A stretch of 64,000 bases of DNA, from contig JAHGAU010000033.1 of the NCBI GenBank assembly GCA_019925105.1, forward strand, positions 62,001 through 126,000, read 5' to 3'. Each line of letters begins with the position of its first letter. Position 1 is the first letter of the stretch. A model generated the notes under the pieces. The model made no database searches and was not told where the DNA came from. It worked only from the letters and a program-made list of their open reading frames with translations. This DNA is from Niebla homalea. Taxonomy: Eukaryota > Ascomycota > Lecanoromycetes > Lecanorales > Ramalinaceae. Shown piece by piece: positions 35,001-48,300 of the stretch. The position numbers and the translations under genes were made by a program.

Positions 35001-38000
35001 ACGGTATAATTATTTTAAACTTAAGTAATATAATATCCGGCTCCGTATCTTAAGGTATTAATATATATATAAACCGGTATTTTAAGGTTTTATTTAAATA
35101 AAGTTTTAGCCCCCGTTATTATATTTTATATAAATTAAAATAATATATCCTTTAACTTTTCTTATTTTTACTTTATATTATTAATTAAACGGGTAAAAAA
35201 GTGAATTATTTTTATAAAGTTTTTAATTTATTTCCTTATTATATTAATAATATTTAAGAATCCTTTAACGTTTCTTATATTCTATAATACGGGTTAATTA
35301 AGTATCTTTTTGCATTTCTTGGGTTTAATTTATATACGTCCTTTTACCTTATAATCTTCTTAAAACGTTTTAATTTTTATTATATTAATTTTTAATTTAT
35401 TAAATAATAGCTTTAACTTTAATTATAAAATTTAAAGAAAAAAATAATTTTTTAAAAAAATAAATTGCTTTTTTTATATTCCGTATATTTTAAAGATATC
35501 GTTAAAATAAAAGGTTAAGTTAATAAAGTTATATTCCTTTTTAAGAATAAGGAAAGATAATTTTGGGTTTAATTTAAGGATAATTCTTAATATAATATTT
35601 ATAAATTTAATAAAAATAAATAAGGATATATATATTCCTTAAGGTATCTTTATAAATTATAATTATCTAATATTTAATACGTTAAAAATAAGATAATATT
35701 AATTATTAAAATATACTTTAATTATTTAATATTTATACTTTATATTTATTTAAAAGAAAATTTTATATAATAGAATTCCTAGTAAATTATATATTCTTTT
35801 TATTAACTTTATATAAAATACGGGTAATACTTTGTATATAAAGTGGTAATTAAATATAAGTTATAATTTAACTTTACCTTCTTTTTTTATGAATATAAAA
35901 AGTATATTTTATATATTTATTTGTTTATTTATTTATATATATTTTTTATATATACCTAATTTAATTCTTTATTATATAATTATTTTAAATTATTATTTTC
36001 TATTATTTAATAACCTTTTAATAATAGCTTTATACGGTTTAATCCTTAATCTTAATATTACTTTATATAAAAATAAGTTTATTATTAAGATTTTATATAA
36101 TTCTTTTATACTTATATCTTTATACGTTTATAATATTTAAAGTATTTTAAATTATACTTAATTATTTAAGATAATATCCCTTAATATAATATTTTCTTTT
36201 TTTACTTATACTTATAATTCTTTATATAACTTTAAAGTATTAATTTTTTTTTCTTAATATCTTTTTATCCGTTAAGAATATAATTTATAATAATTTTATT
36301 TTAATATTTATTTCTTTATATTATAATTTTAAAGTTAATTTATCCGTTACTTTATATACGTATCTTAAATAGACCTAATAAATACCGTATTTATACTCTG
36401 GTAGTTTTTAATAAGTTATTAAGTTATTAAATTATTTAATTTTTAAGATTATACTTTCTATAGTAAGTAAATAGTCCTTATTATCTTTATTTTTTATTTA
36501 TTTTATTTTCTTTTTTATATTATTTTATTATATAGTTTTCTTTTTTTTTTTTTTTTTTTTTTTTTTAACTTTTTTAAGTTATTTATTATTCTTTTAATAT
36601 ATATAATTATTTATCTTTATTATTATAAGTATTATTAATTTAATTAATATTACTTTCTCTTTATATATTACGTATTCTTTATATTATTTAACGTTATTTT
36701 ATGTAATTAATAATAACTTTAAGTATTATATTATTTTTTTATTTATTTTATTAGGTATTAAGTTTATAAATTTAATTATTTTCCGCTTTTATTTAATAAG
36801 TTATTATTAATATAAAATAAAGTTTATTTTTGATTTTAAATTATTAATCGGATTATTTATTGTATTTTCCTTAATTTTTATATCCTTTCCTTAATATTTC
36901 CGAGCTTCTTTATTATCTCTTAAGTACTCCCGTTATCGTTTTATCCCTTCCGATTCTTTTAAACCTTTACTTAACCGTTTTTATTTACTTTTTATTTAAC
37001 TTATTTCTTTTATCCCGTTTTACCGCTTTAATTTGCTTTTAATTTTCCCTTATTTATTCCGATTATTTCTTATATACTCTTTTTTTCTTTTTAAATATAT
37101 AAATATATTTTCCTTTTCTTATTAATTAATTATTAAAATATACGTTTTTAAAGTTAACCTTACTCTTTAAACTTCTTTTTTTCTTATAGTTTATTAATCT
37201 TAATTATTTTTTTTATTTTTTAATTTAATTTTTAAGTTTTTTTTATTATTCTTATATTTAAATAAATTTAACTTAATTTCTTCTTTTAATATTATTACGT
37301 TTTTATAATATAACTTTTTATATATTAATTTTTAATATATTTTATTTAATAAGTATATTTAAAGTTTAAGTAATTAAATATTTTTTTTATAAGTAATATC
37401 CTTAATTTTTAATATCTTTATTTAAATCTTAAAGTTAATTGTAATTAACTTTAATTATAAGAGTCTTAATAAGATATTATAATTTAAATTATCTTTTAAT
37501 ATTATAAATATTTATACCGATTTAATTATTCTTATAACTTTAATATTAAATATAATTTATATATAAAATAATATATAGTTTCCGTTTATTATTAATATAT
37601 TTAAGTAATTAACTTTAAGTAATTTTAAGGGCTTTTCTTTTATCCGTAATTCCCTTATTATACTTAAATTAATTATAATAATATCCGATCCTTAATTAGC
37701 TTTTATATTAAGTAACTTATTTATTTATTCTAGTTAATAAATAATTATTATTTTTATAAAATATATTTACTTATTCTTATTAAGTATAACTTTAAGATTT
37801 TATTTTAAGCTTATAATTACGATATTATTAATCTTAAGTCGTTTATTCTAAATTATCTTTTATGTTTTTTTTCCGTTATTTTTAAGAATTTCTTTAATAA
37901 TTATAATTTTCTTATAATATATACGGTTAAGGTTTAATACGTTCTTTATAAGTCGGTTTATCTCTTTTTTAAAATATAATAAAAGTTATATTAAGTATAT

Positions 38001-41000
38001 TATAAAGAGTATAATATTATTAATTAATAAGATCCGTTTAACGTTTAAGGTTTATTTTTTTAATAGTCCGATAATTTATTAAAGTTCTTTTTTCTTCCCG
38101 GTTTTCGTTTTTCCCTTCGGTTTCCTTTTTATTCGCTTTTTAATTTATATAAGCTTAATTCCTTTTTCTGAATTATTATTTTTAACTTATTATCGCTTTA
38201 CGGCTATATTTATTATTATGTTTACTTCATAATTAACGTTTTTATTAAGGGGGTATCCTTCCTTTACGGTAATAGCTTTATAATTAAAGTTATTGATAAT
38301 TTTTTTATTATCGATTTTATTAAGGATCTTTCCTTCTTTTTATATAGTTAAGGCGATGGTTATTACGTTTATTAATACGTTTAATTAATTAATAAACGGT
38401 ACGGTTATAAGTAATAGTAATAGTTAATAATCCGTATCGTAACGGTTATTCCTACGGTTTTAATTTTTCTCTTATATATATCTTTTTTTATTAAAATTTA
38501 CGTTATTTCCGTTATATTTTTATTTATAATTTATATATTCCTCCGTTAAGAATATATTATAGTATTTATAATAAATAAAGTATAATTTTATATTAAACAA
38601 TTTAAAGTTATTAATATAAAGGTTTCTGGACTTAACCGGATCAAATAATCTTAAAGTAAATTAATTATTTCCTTTAATATCTTAATTAATATATAAATTT
38701 TATTAATAATTTTACGGCTTTTAATTCGTATTTTCCGCTTAATTATTAATATTCTATTAAGATGGATTTTAAGGTCGGTTTTAATATTTAAGTTATTAAG
38801 GTAATATTATTTACGATAATTATATAAACGCTATTTATATTATAAAACGTTTTAAAGCTTTTCGTTTATATGATTTTAGGGGTATTTAATTTATCGCGTT
38901 TTTTTTATTTATAATACTTATATAATTCCGTCGTAATCAATATATATTAAATTTACTTTTAACGTAACTTCTTAAAGGTCTTTATTTATATAATTTAGTT
39001 AATTTATAAATATTTAAGCTTTAAGATTTACTTTTTTATCTTTTTTTTCCTTTTTAAGCTTTTATTTCTTTTTTATTTTTTCCGTAATCCGTTTTACCTT
39101 AAAATATACTTTATAAAGATTAAGCTCTTTATATATATTTTCTATTAAACGTTTATAAAGCTTTATATTTATTAAATTATTTTTAAAACGATTAATTACG
39201 TTTTTTAATATATATTTAATTATTCTATTTATTATATTTTTTAACCTTCCGGGTTTAATATCCTTTCCGCTTAAGTTATATATAATACGGAGTATACGTT
39301 TATAATAATTAAGGATAAAATTAATTCCTTAAAATAGTATTTTAATATTATTCGCTATTTACTCCGTAAAGTTATTAAGATTTAATTTTAAGAATTCTTA
39401 ACTTAATAATTTCTGGAAATTTTTTATATCTTCCTTTATAACGTTATTTATCGTTTTATCCGTAAATAAAACTTTAATTTCTAATTATTTAACTTAATAT
39501 ATTACGTTTTTTTTTAAGTTTTATATTTATTACGTTTATTTATTAATTAAAAGAAATATCTTTCCCGATTTTTTTTTATACGTTACGGATTTATTTTTAT
39601 ATATTATTTAATTTATTTTTTTATTTATTTAGTTCTCTTAATCTATAGAATAATATCTTAATCCTGGATTATATTATAATTCTTTATTATAAAGTTTCCG
39701 ATGATTTTAAGGTAAAAGTTAAGATTATTAATAATATTACGGAGTTTTCTTTTGTATTTAGCTTTACTATTATTATTAAGGAGGATACCTAGAATTATTT
39801 AAATATTTCTTTTACTTTATATATATTAATTAATTCCTTTTTAAATTTAAAGGATTAAGGGATTCTTAATAATATTTTATTATTTCTTAAAAAGAAGTTA
39901 ATAAAATTTATTATTAAGTGGTCCTTAATAATATTTATAATTATTAATAAATATAAGATGGCCCCGTAATTTATATAAATTTATCCTAATCTTCTCTATC
40001 CTTTATTTAATATAAAGTAAGGGAGTATATGCTTTTTTTAATAAAGGAAATAAAATAGTAATAAAGAAGGTAATAATATTATAATTAATTCTTTAGTTTA
40101 TATAATAATACTTAACTTTACCTTTCCTATTTTAAGGGTATTAAGATATATATAAAATAAAATACTTTATCATTAATATATTATTAATATTAATAGAAAT
40201 ATTTTAAAGAAAAAGGTTTACGGTTACTCCGAGTAATTATATTTTATTTTTATCTTTTTTACTTTTTTCTTTTAAGGAAAAGGTTAAATCAATATGTAAT
40301 CGTATAACGTTAATAAAGGTTCTTTTAATCTCTTAGGTTATTATATAAATATATATGAATTATGCCTTATTATAAGTCTATATTTCCCTTTTAGATTAAA
40401 ATAAATTTTAATTATTTATTCTGATCTTTTTTGCCTTTTATACGGGAAAGCTTTGAAAAGGATACCGTTAAATTAAGTAAGTTTTACGTTAATAATTATT
40501 ATAAGTTATTATTAATGTTCTTAATATATATATAATATAATTATTATTATAAATATATTTATCTTTATTCCCTTTTATTAATTCCCTTAATTAATTTTAT
40601 TATTTACTTCTTTTTACTATTTATTTTTTTAATTTATTTTTTAATTTTTTAATTCTTAATCGCTTAATTTATAATTTAAGGTAAAGGGCTTATTACGTTT
40701 AGCTAGCGTATTATATAACTTATGGTCATTTCCTAGGAATTCTAAAGACCGGTTTAAACCTCTATAGGTAATTTAGAACCCGGTTACCGCCCAGATAACT
40801 TTTAACTTAGTAATTTACGTTTTAATAAGAAAGATCTCTTTAAAAAATATATATAATTATTTAAGCTTTATTAAGGAATCTTATTTTTATTACTTTTATC
40901 GTTAAGATATACGGTTTGGTTTAATTACTCTGATAGCTATTAAGAAGTTTTATATATTTATTAATATTAAAATACCCAGTATTACTTATAAGTCTTAAAA

Positions 41001-41903
41001 GATTATTTACCCGGTATAAAATAATCTTCAGGATTAACTTTATATCTTTAAGGAATATATATAATACTCCGAACTAAATTAAGGAGTCTTATTTATAATA
41101 AATAAGTCGGTTATTCGGAATTATTCTATAAGACTTACGGTTTGGTTACTCGGGATAATTTAATAAAACTTATAATTTAATTAAGTTTAATCGCTTATAT
41201 TAATTTAATGAATTTTAAATTTCGGTTATTACGGTCGTTAATTATTAAATAGTGGTTTTATGTCGTTTAAAGTAATTAATTTTTTTTTTTTTTTTTCTTT
41301 AATTACTTTAATTTCTTTTATTTTAAGAAAGCGGCTTATATTAATATATAAATCGTAATTTCCTTAACGATAATTTAAAATATCCGGTAATATATATGAT
41401 TATTTCCTGATTAAGATTTAAGCCCGTTATTGATATAAAGGGTATTATTATCCTTTTATAATTAAGGCGTTTTTAAAAAGTTATCGTTTTCCTTTACTTT
41501 TTAATTTTTAATAGTTAATAATTAATTAATAAATATTAATAATACTTTGCCGATACCTATAAACGGGGTCCCCGTATTAATTAAGGGTAATAATAAGAAT
41601 ATCCGAATAAGGGTACCTAGAAAAGGGTTACTTAAATACTTTTATTTTTCTTGATTTTAATATTTATTTAATAAGTAAATAGTAATCAGAAATATTCTGT
41701 GAATATATATAAATCTATAGTTTATTACTTTCATTATATATATATAATATAATAATAATAAAGGTCGTTTCTTTATAATATCTTTATAGTTTTTATTACC
41801 GTTAATTAAGGAAAAGGTATAATAGATTATTTACGATTAAATCGTATAATTAGACCGAATTCCTTAATATATATAAGTAAATAAAAGCCTTCTTAAAACC
41901 GTT

Positions 41904-42153
41904 AAAAAAAATAAAAAGGAAAAAAAGAACAAAAGTAATAAAATAATAAATAATAATAAAGTACAATTAAAGATAGGCCGTAGCCCTTATATAAATTGGT
42001 AAGGTATAGGTTGCTTACTATAATAATCCGTTATCCCTTCTCCTTTTAAAGTATATATGAATCAATTCCACCCTTAGTTAGCCCTTTTAGTATTTCCATT
42101 CCTTCATGCACCTATCCGCAAGTTTAATGTCTTCCATGCTCTCCCCCTTTCCA
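41904..42153 (-). repeat. Gypsy LTR (5' LTR)
   Basis: Partner of 28718-28967. Its outer 110 bp (42045-42153, ending CCCCCTTTCCA) are nearly unmutated, while its inner part has lost almost all CpA/TpG. Confidence 0.85.
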
Positions 42154-45107
42154 GGGTATATAAACGTATAATTATAAGCTTAATATAATTCTTAAGTAAA
42201 TATTATTAATAACGATTTTATTTAGTTTTAATCGTTTTATTTTTTTAAGTATATTTACTTTATATAATATTTTAAACGTCCTTTTATTTTTAATAAAAGG
42301 TTTTATTTTTATTTACCTTTTAAAAGGGCTTATTCTTTTTATAAATAAAAGTTTTTATCTTAATTAATTAATATATATAACTATAAAAATTTAAAAGTTA
42401 TTTAATAACCTAATATAATATATTATATACCAGATTATTATCGTGATTATTTAATTAAACCATTTAGCTACGCCGTTTTATTTAAGTATATAATATATAA
42501 TATATTCTATAATAATATTATATTCTTTAATAGCCGCTTTAAAAACTTAAAACTCCTTTATATTATTAGTATAAATATATTTAACGGTAATATTATTTTC
42601 CTTATAATTAAGTACGTTAATAATAAATAGAATTTAATTAATTATTTTAACTTTTATTATTAATAAAATAAGGCTTAACCACCCTATAATCTTATTAATA
42701 ACGGATAAATAATACTTAAAGGGTATTATTTTAGGGATTAATACCTTAATATTATAAAGGCTTTAAATATTATTAAAAAGATAAAATTTAAGCTTTATCT
42801 TTTTTATATAATAATATTTACATATATTTTTTATAAGTTTATTATTCTTATATATATTATAGAAAAAGTTTTTTAAGGCCAATATTTTTAATATCCTTAA
42901 TACCGTTTTATATATAATATATAGCCTGGTTATACCTGGATAACTTAAATAATTATAAAGAATCATAAAGAACTTATTGTTACCCTTTTTACGTCCTTAA
43001 GTGATTTTATTATTATTATATTTAACTTTACCGTTTTTCTTATTTTTCTTACTTTATAATTTATAAGGTATAGGATCCAAGTTTTCTTTATTAATTATTA
43101 ATATAATATTTTTCTGGATGTATATAAATAAATAGAGCTTTTTATATTAATACTTTACTATAATAAGTTAATCTTTTTACGTAATCGTTACTTTATATCC
43201 GTTAAAAGTAATATTTATATTTTTATCCTTTAAGGCTAAAATAAATAAAAGGTTAAATCTTAAGTAAGGAACTTATAATACGTTTCGAATAATACGGTTT
43301 TAACCGTTTATCTCGATTATTACGTTATTACGTTTAAGTAAATTTAAAGAGTTTTTACCTTTTACCGTTACCCTTATAGTCTTTTCTTTAAAACTCTAAA
43401 ATAAATTTTTCCGAATATATATATATCTCGTAACGCCGGAGTTTATCATTTAAAGGGTCTTTTTATCCTTAAACGGTATATTTGAATTTATTTTATTAAG
43501 GGAATTACCTTTTATTACTATTAAAACGTAATTATCGTTATTAATATTTACGGATTTTATAGGGTTTAAGCTTTTATTATTTTAGAAAAAGTCGTATTTT
43601 TTCTATATTTATTTTATTATTTAATTATATAGATTACTTTTAAGTAAATAAGTCTTTTTATTACTTATACCGTTTATTATAATAGTATTTTTTACTTCGT
43701 TATTACCGTTATAAAGACCGGGATTACTTAGATTTATTATAACGATATTATTATTAAGCTTATATAAAATTAAATTATATCAATTTTCATCGCTTTAATA
43801 ATTTTCTAAAGGTTATTAAGGCCGTTCTATTTTTTATTAAGAAAATAATAAGGTTATTATTATCGTTAATAAATATAAACGTTAATTCCTTAATATTATA
43901 TTCTTTTTTATTAATAATAATAAAGCTCGATTCTTTAAATTCTTTATTATCTTTAATTATAGTTTTTTTAATTTATTTAAACTTAGATTAAGCTACTCGT
44001 TTTTTAAGTTTTTTTATTTTCTTAATTTTATCCTTATTAATTTTTTTATTATTTTTACCGTTTATTTTTACGCTTTCTTTATTATAATCCTTAATTATAT
44101 ACCTTATTTTTTAATAATTATAATATTTTATTAAGCAACGGGGTTTAATAATATCCTTTTTATTTACTTTTATTATTACGGTATTAATAATTTATCTTTT
44201 AGTTATATCAAACTTAATTATTTTAAGTCTTTAAATAACTTTTTTACTATTAAAGACGTCTTTATCGTTTTTAAGTTAATATATAATAAAATTAAACTTA
44301 TATACTTCTTAAAATAAATTTATAATTATAAAACTTAAATAAATATCGTTTAATATAATAGCCTTATTAATTTTATTTATTTATTTATTTATTCTTTTTA
44401 TAAATACGGTAAGCTTATTTATACCGTTATCTTTTTAAGCTTTTATAATAAGGATTTTCATTAATAAAGGGATTAATTTTCTTTTATTTTTTATGAAATA
44501 AATTTTATTTTACGTTAAATAGATTTAAAACGGTATAACGTTTTTACTTATTAAAATATATAATCTTTACGTCGTTATTACGTTATTTATAAGTATACCG
44601 GTAATAAAGTTAACGTATATAATTTAAATCTTAACTTAAAATAAAACTTAAAAATATAAGGTTAAGTTATTTATAATACCTTATAATAAATAATTTCTTA
44701 AAAACCGTTTTATAACTTAATTTTATTTATAAAAGTTATTATTATTAAGCTTAAGAAACTTATATAAAGCCGGCTTTATAAAGGATTCCTTAAATATATT
44801 TAGGGATAATTTAATAATTCTTACGGTAAATAGTTTAAGCGATAATAATATTTATTTTTTATTTTAAATATTATTATTACCGGAAGTATAGGATATATAT
44901 TATACTTAATAAAGTAAATATTACTATATTAAGCTACCTTCTCCGGTATCCTTATAATTATAATTACTTATTAAGGTATCGGAAATTAAAGTTATAGTTA
45001 TTTTATAATTTTAAGTAATTATATAAACGTTATAAATATTATTTAAATAAAATTATTATTTAAATAATATATTACGATTAATTATCTTATTAAACGGGCT
45101 TAAAACT

Positions 45108-45383
45108 TAATATAATATACGTAAATAAGTATAAAGTATAAAGGAAAAGTAATTAAGTTAAATTATTTATATTAAATTTATTATTATATTTATTTAATTA
45201 TATTATAATAACGACCGTATTTATGTCCATCCCAAGGACCGTTTAATAACCGTATACTCACCGCACCTTATGCACCGGTGTACCTGTAATACTGTTAACA
45301 AAAGGCCGTCTGGTAGGCCTTTATGCGACAGGGTCTCCAATGCAGGGGCTGCCAAGACAACCGCGGAATACCCCCGTGCATCA
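45108..45383 (-). repeat. Copia LTR (5' LTR of the PKS-inserted element)
   Basis: 276 bp, same orientation as 26159-26434. Here the inner (left) 110 bp are RIP-mutated and the outer 165 bp are clean, ending CCCCCGTGCATCA against the PKS. Confidence 0.92.
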
Positions 45384-48300
45384 GCTGTTATTGATCTTGT
45401 CAAGTGGAAAACATTGAGGGTCCGTATGCTCTATGCCAGGGGCTCGAGGTCTCAGGAATTAAGGTTCGAGGAGTGGCTTCTCAAAGTCGCCGAGGATGAA
45501 TGAAGCTTGGAATGGGCAGGAGGGGTGCTTGGTGACGGGGTTATTGGATGGTCATGGAATCTTTCATGCTGCTGGCTCGATTAGCGGAGGTGGGGAACCC
45601 GAAACAACGACCTTATTGGAGGAAGGAGTATTTGACGTGCTTGTTTTCGAGACGGTAAGCTCTCATAAGACTCGCTCCTTTCGATGAACGTTTTGAAGCT
45701 GACGTGGACGACCTAACACCAGCTTAATAACAAGCATACATGGACGATAAGCTCACAGGCTCAGCAGAAAAGCCTTGTTTCTGAGCTTGGATACTAGTTC
45801 TCGAAGGAAGCGAGGGTGTAGAATACCGAAATGAGTCGGTTATGCAGGCCAAGTTAAATCAGCATATCCCCAATTATAAACCCTCCATCCGCTTAAGAAA
45901 GAAGACGGCTTTGCCAGAGCCTGGAGCCATGGACGCGGTTAACTTTGTCACACCGGACAAGCATTCGGCCATGGTCGATGACATTGCGCAGAGGGTTTCA
46001 TCAAAAGTTCCGTACAGCTCCAAAATACTCAAATTAAGCCAAGCGAACAAGGCAGCTCTCGGAGATGCGCCCACAAGCGTACTGCTCCTGGAGCTAGGGA
46101 CATCTATTTTATCAACCATGACACAAGAACAAATGGAAGCCATTAAAACTATACTCTCAACAGCAAAGACTGTGCTTTGGGTGACTGGAGGTGACCATCT
46201 AGGCCAGAACATCCGTCCGGATATGTCCCTCGCTTTGGATTCATCCGCACATGAGATTGGAATATCATCCGACGAAAATCGGGTTGCTGGATTGCGATTT
46301 CCCTAACACAAGTGCACATGTGATTGGACAGAATATTGTTGAGCTGCTGACCAGCCTCCAAGCTGGTGAGAAGAGGGAAGATGATGAGTGGGTACTGCAC
46401 CACGGTCTTCGCTACATAAGTAGGTTGATACCGCAAACGTCCCCAAGCCACTCTCTGCGCAACAGTGCCAGAGGAGAGAAAGACACGATGACCGTTCCTT
46501 GCAAAGATCTAGGCAACGCACAGCTTACCATCAAAACATCCGGAAACCTTCACACTATCACCCTACAGCTCCAGCCCCCAATTTGTACGCGCCTACCTCC
46601 TGACCACGTTGAAATAGACGTCACAGCGGCAGGCCTCAACGCAAAAGACTTCTACACCCTGATGGGGGTAGTCGATACCAAGAACTCAACCACATCCCTC
46701 GAATGCACGGGCATCGTCCGCGCCGTCGGCGTCAACGTCATCGATCTGCATCCCGCCGACAGAGTCATCGTGATGGCGCCATTGAAACTGGCCACGGTGG
46801 TAAGGGTGCCCAGGTGGTGCTGCATCCGGCTCCTTCGGCATGAGGATCATGTGGAGATGGCGACTGTGCCGGTGGTTTTTGCATCGGCGCTATATGCATT
46901 GAGGCATCGTACAGGTTTAAAGAAGGGGGAGAGCGTGCTTGTTCATTCGGCTACGGGGGGGTTGGGACAGGCTGCGGTTCAAGTTGCGAAGATAATGGGT
47001 ACGGTTGTGTATGCGACCGTGGGGAATACGGGAAAGAGGAGATACATCCATGATGTCCTTCGTATCCCTGAAAATCATATCTTCGACTCCCGAAATCCGA
47101 AAAACTTCGAAGATAAGGTTATCGGTAAGACGAGCGGGCGAGATGTTGACGTCGTTGTAAATTCGCTGCCTAGAGAACTGTTACATGCGGGATGGCGTTG
47201 CGTAGCAGCATTCAGACGCTTCGTAAAGCTGGGGAAAAAGGATATCGCTGAGGCTAAGAGGTTGGATATGAGTCTTTTCAGTCGCGGGGCAAGTTTCTCT
47301 GCGTTCGATTTGACGGATTTATACTATTCGGATCGAAGTGCGTAGTAGGAGGTGTGGAGCGAGTAAGCAGCCCCGAGTCTCCCCTGAACATTATAGAAAC
47401 ATATAGAAGCTGACGAAACGATGATGTTTAAACTACTGAATAAGAATGTCCAGCTCATCCGGGAGCAGAAGTGTCAACCCATCAAGCCTTTACGCGTATT
47501 CGACCTCTCTGAAATTAAAGAGGTATTCCAATATTTCGCGACTCCCAACCGCATTAAGAAAGTCGCAATCGACTTCACAAACAAAAACGAGCATGATTTG
47601 GCACCTATTAAGGTAAGTCTTTATGCCTATCTTATCCCTCTAAGTGCATTACTTAAACTCTCCATATAGGTTCAACCCGAAAAATACCGCACAATATTCG
47701 ATCCCTATAAAACCTACCTCTTGGTCGGCTGCCTAGGCGGCCTGGGACGCTACATAATACGCTGGATAATATCCCGCGGCGCACGATCCTTTAGTTTCCT
47801 CTCGCGATCCGGGACCGATAAACCTGACGCTTAGGCTCTGATCGCGGAGCTCAAAGACGCCGGGGTTAAGATGAAGGTTATACGAGGAGATATCGGCAAT
47901 AAAAGCGCCGTCTTTGCTGCTATTGAAGCTGCTAAGACCCCTATTGGAGGCGTTATACAAGCAGCGATGAATTTGAGGGTAAGAAGGGCCCCTCACCCGG
48001 ACAAGTGAGGATCGTGGAAGGAGTTCCAATGAGCTGACCTGGAAGGTTACCTAGGAATCACTCTTCTTAAACACCCGCGCCTCCGACTAGCACTCCGCCC
48101 TCTCCCCCAAACTAATCGGAACCTGGAACCTCCACAACGCCCTTCTACACCTTTACAATCAAGAAAAACTCGATTTCTTCCTCATAACGTCCTCCCTCAC
48201 CGGCATTATCGGCCAAGCGGCCGAAAGCAGCTACAGTGCCGCAAACAGCTTCCTCAATGCGTTCGCCAAATATCGTCGTTCGCTTGGGTTGCCGGCAAGC

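Larger units (their letters stand above)
28718..42153 (-). mobile_element. Ty3/Gypsy-type LTR retrotransposon nested in the Copia element, 13.4 kb between LTR ends
   Basis: 250-bp LTRs at 28718-28967 and 41904-42153 are flanked by a 5-bp duplication GGGTA (28713-28717 and 42154-42158). Minus-strand relics identify the class. A YxDD-like YFNDIF lies near 35480-35510. A Gypsy RNase H run between about 34700 and 35090 reads SRYGAGYYI, then KAERNYNIY, then KIKYIKGKINKAADNLLRV (family pattern: DAS..GAG, AERNYDIYD.EL, Y.PGK.N..AD.LSR). Its 13.4 kb is about twice the usual Gypsy length, with about 6 kb upstream of RT and about 5.7 kb between RNase H and the 3' LTR. Further insertions are likely but could not be delimited. 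Fully RIP-degraded; poly-A/T runs occur at 32711-32729 and 36541-36565. Confidence 0.8.
26159..45383 (-). mobile_element. Complete Ty1/Copia LTR retrotransposon inserted in the PKS, carrying a nested Gypsy
   Basis: Two 276-bp LTRs (26159-26434 and 45108-45383) bound the element, which is flanked by a perfect 5-bp duplication GCTGT (26154-26158 and 45384-45388). Subtracting the nested element (28718-42153 plus its 5-bp duplication) leaves about 5.78 kb, normal for Copia. On the minus strand, gag (zinc knuckle region about 44070-44130) is at the right and the reverse transcriptase at the left. At about 27310-27490 the RT core reads FYINNIIIIIKNLK, the decayed form of the Copia FYVDDIII motif. 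CpA/TpG are almost absent in the interior (RIP), so no frame is open. The plus-strand host gene is read across the insertion with no loss beyond the duplication. Confidence 0.92.

Noticed and set aside
35889..36140. 83-codon open frame rich in Ile/Leu/Tyr/Phe
   Set aside because: Its composition is what any AT-saturated RIP DNA encodes; it lies inside the Gypsy element on the strand opposite to its coding strand.
40680..41260. Repeated TACGGTTTGGTT-like strings, considered as another LTR
   Set aside because: The two occurrences are only 225 bp apart and share no extended colinear similarity.
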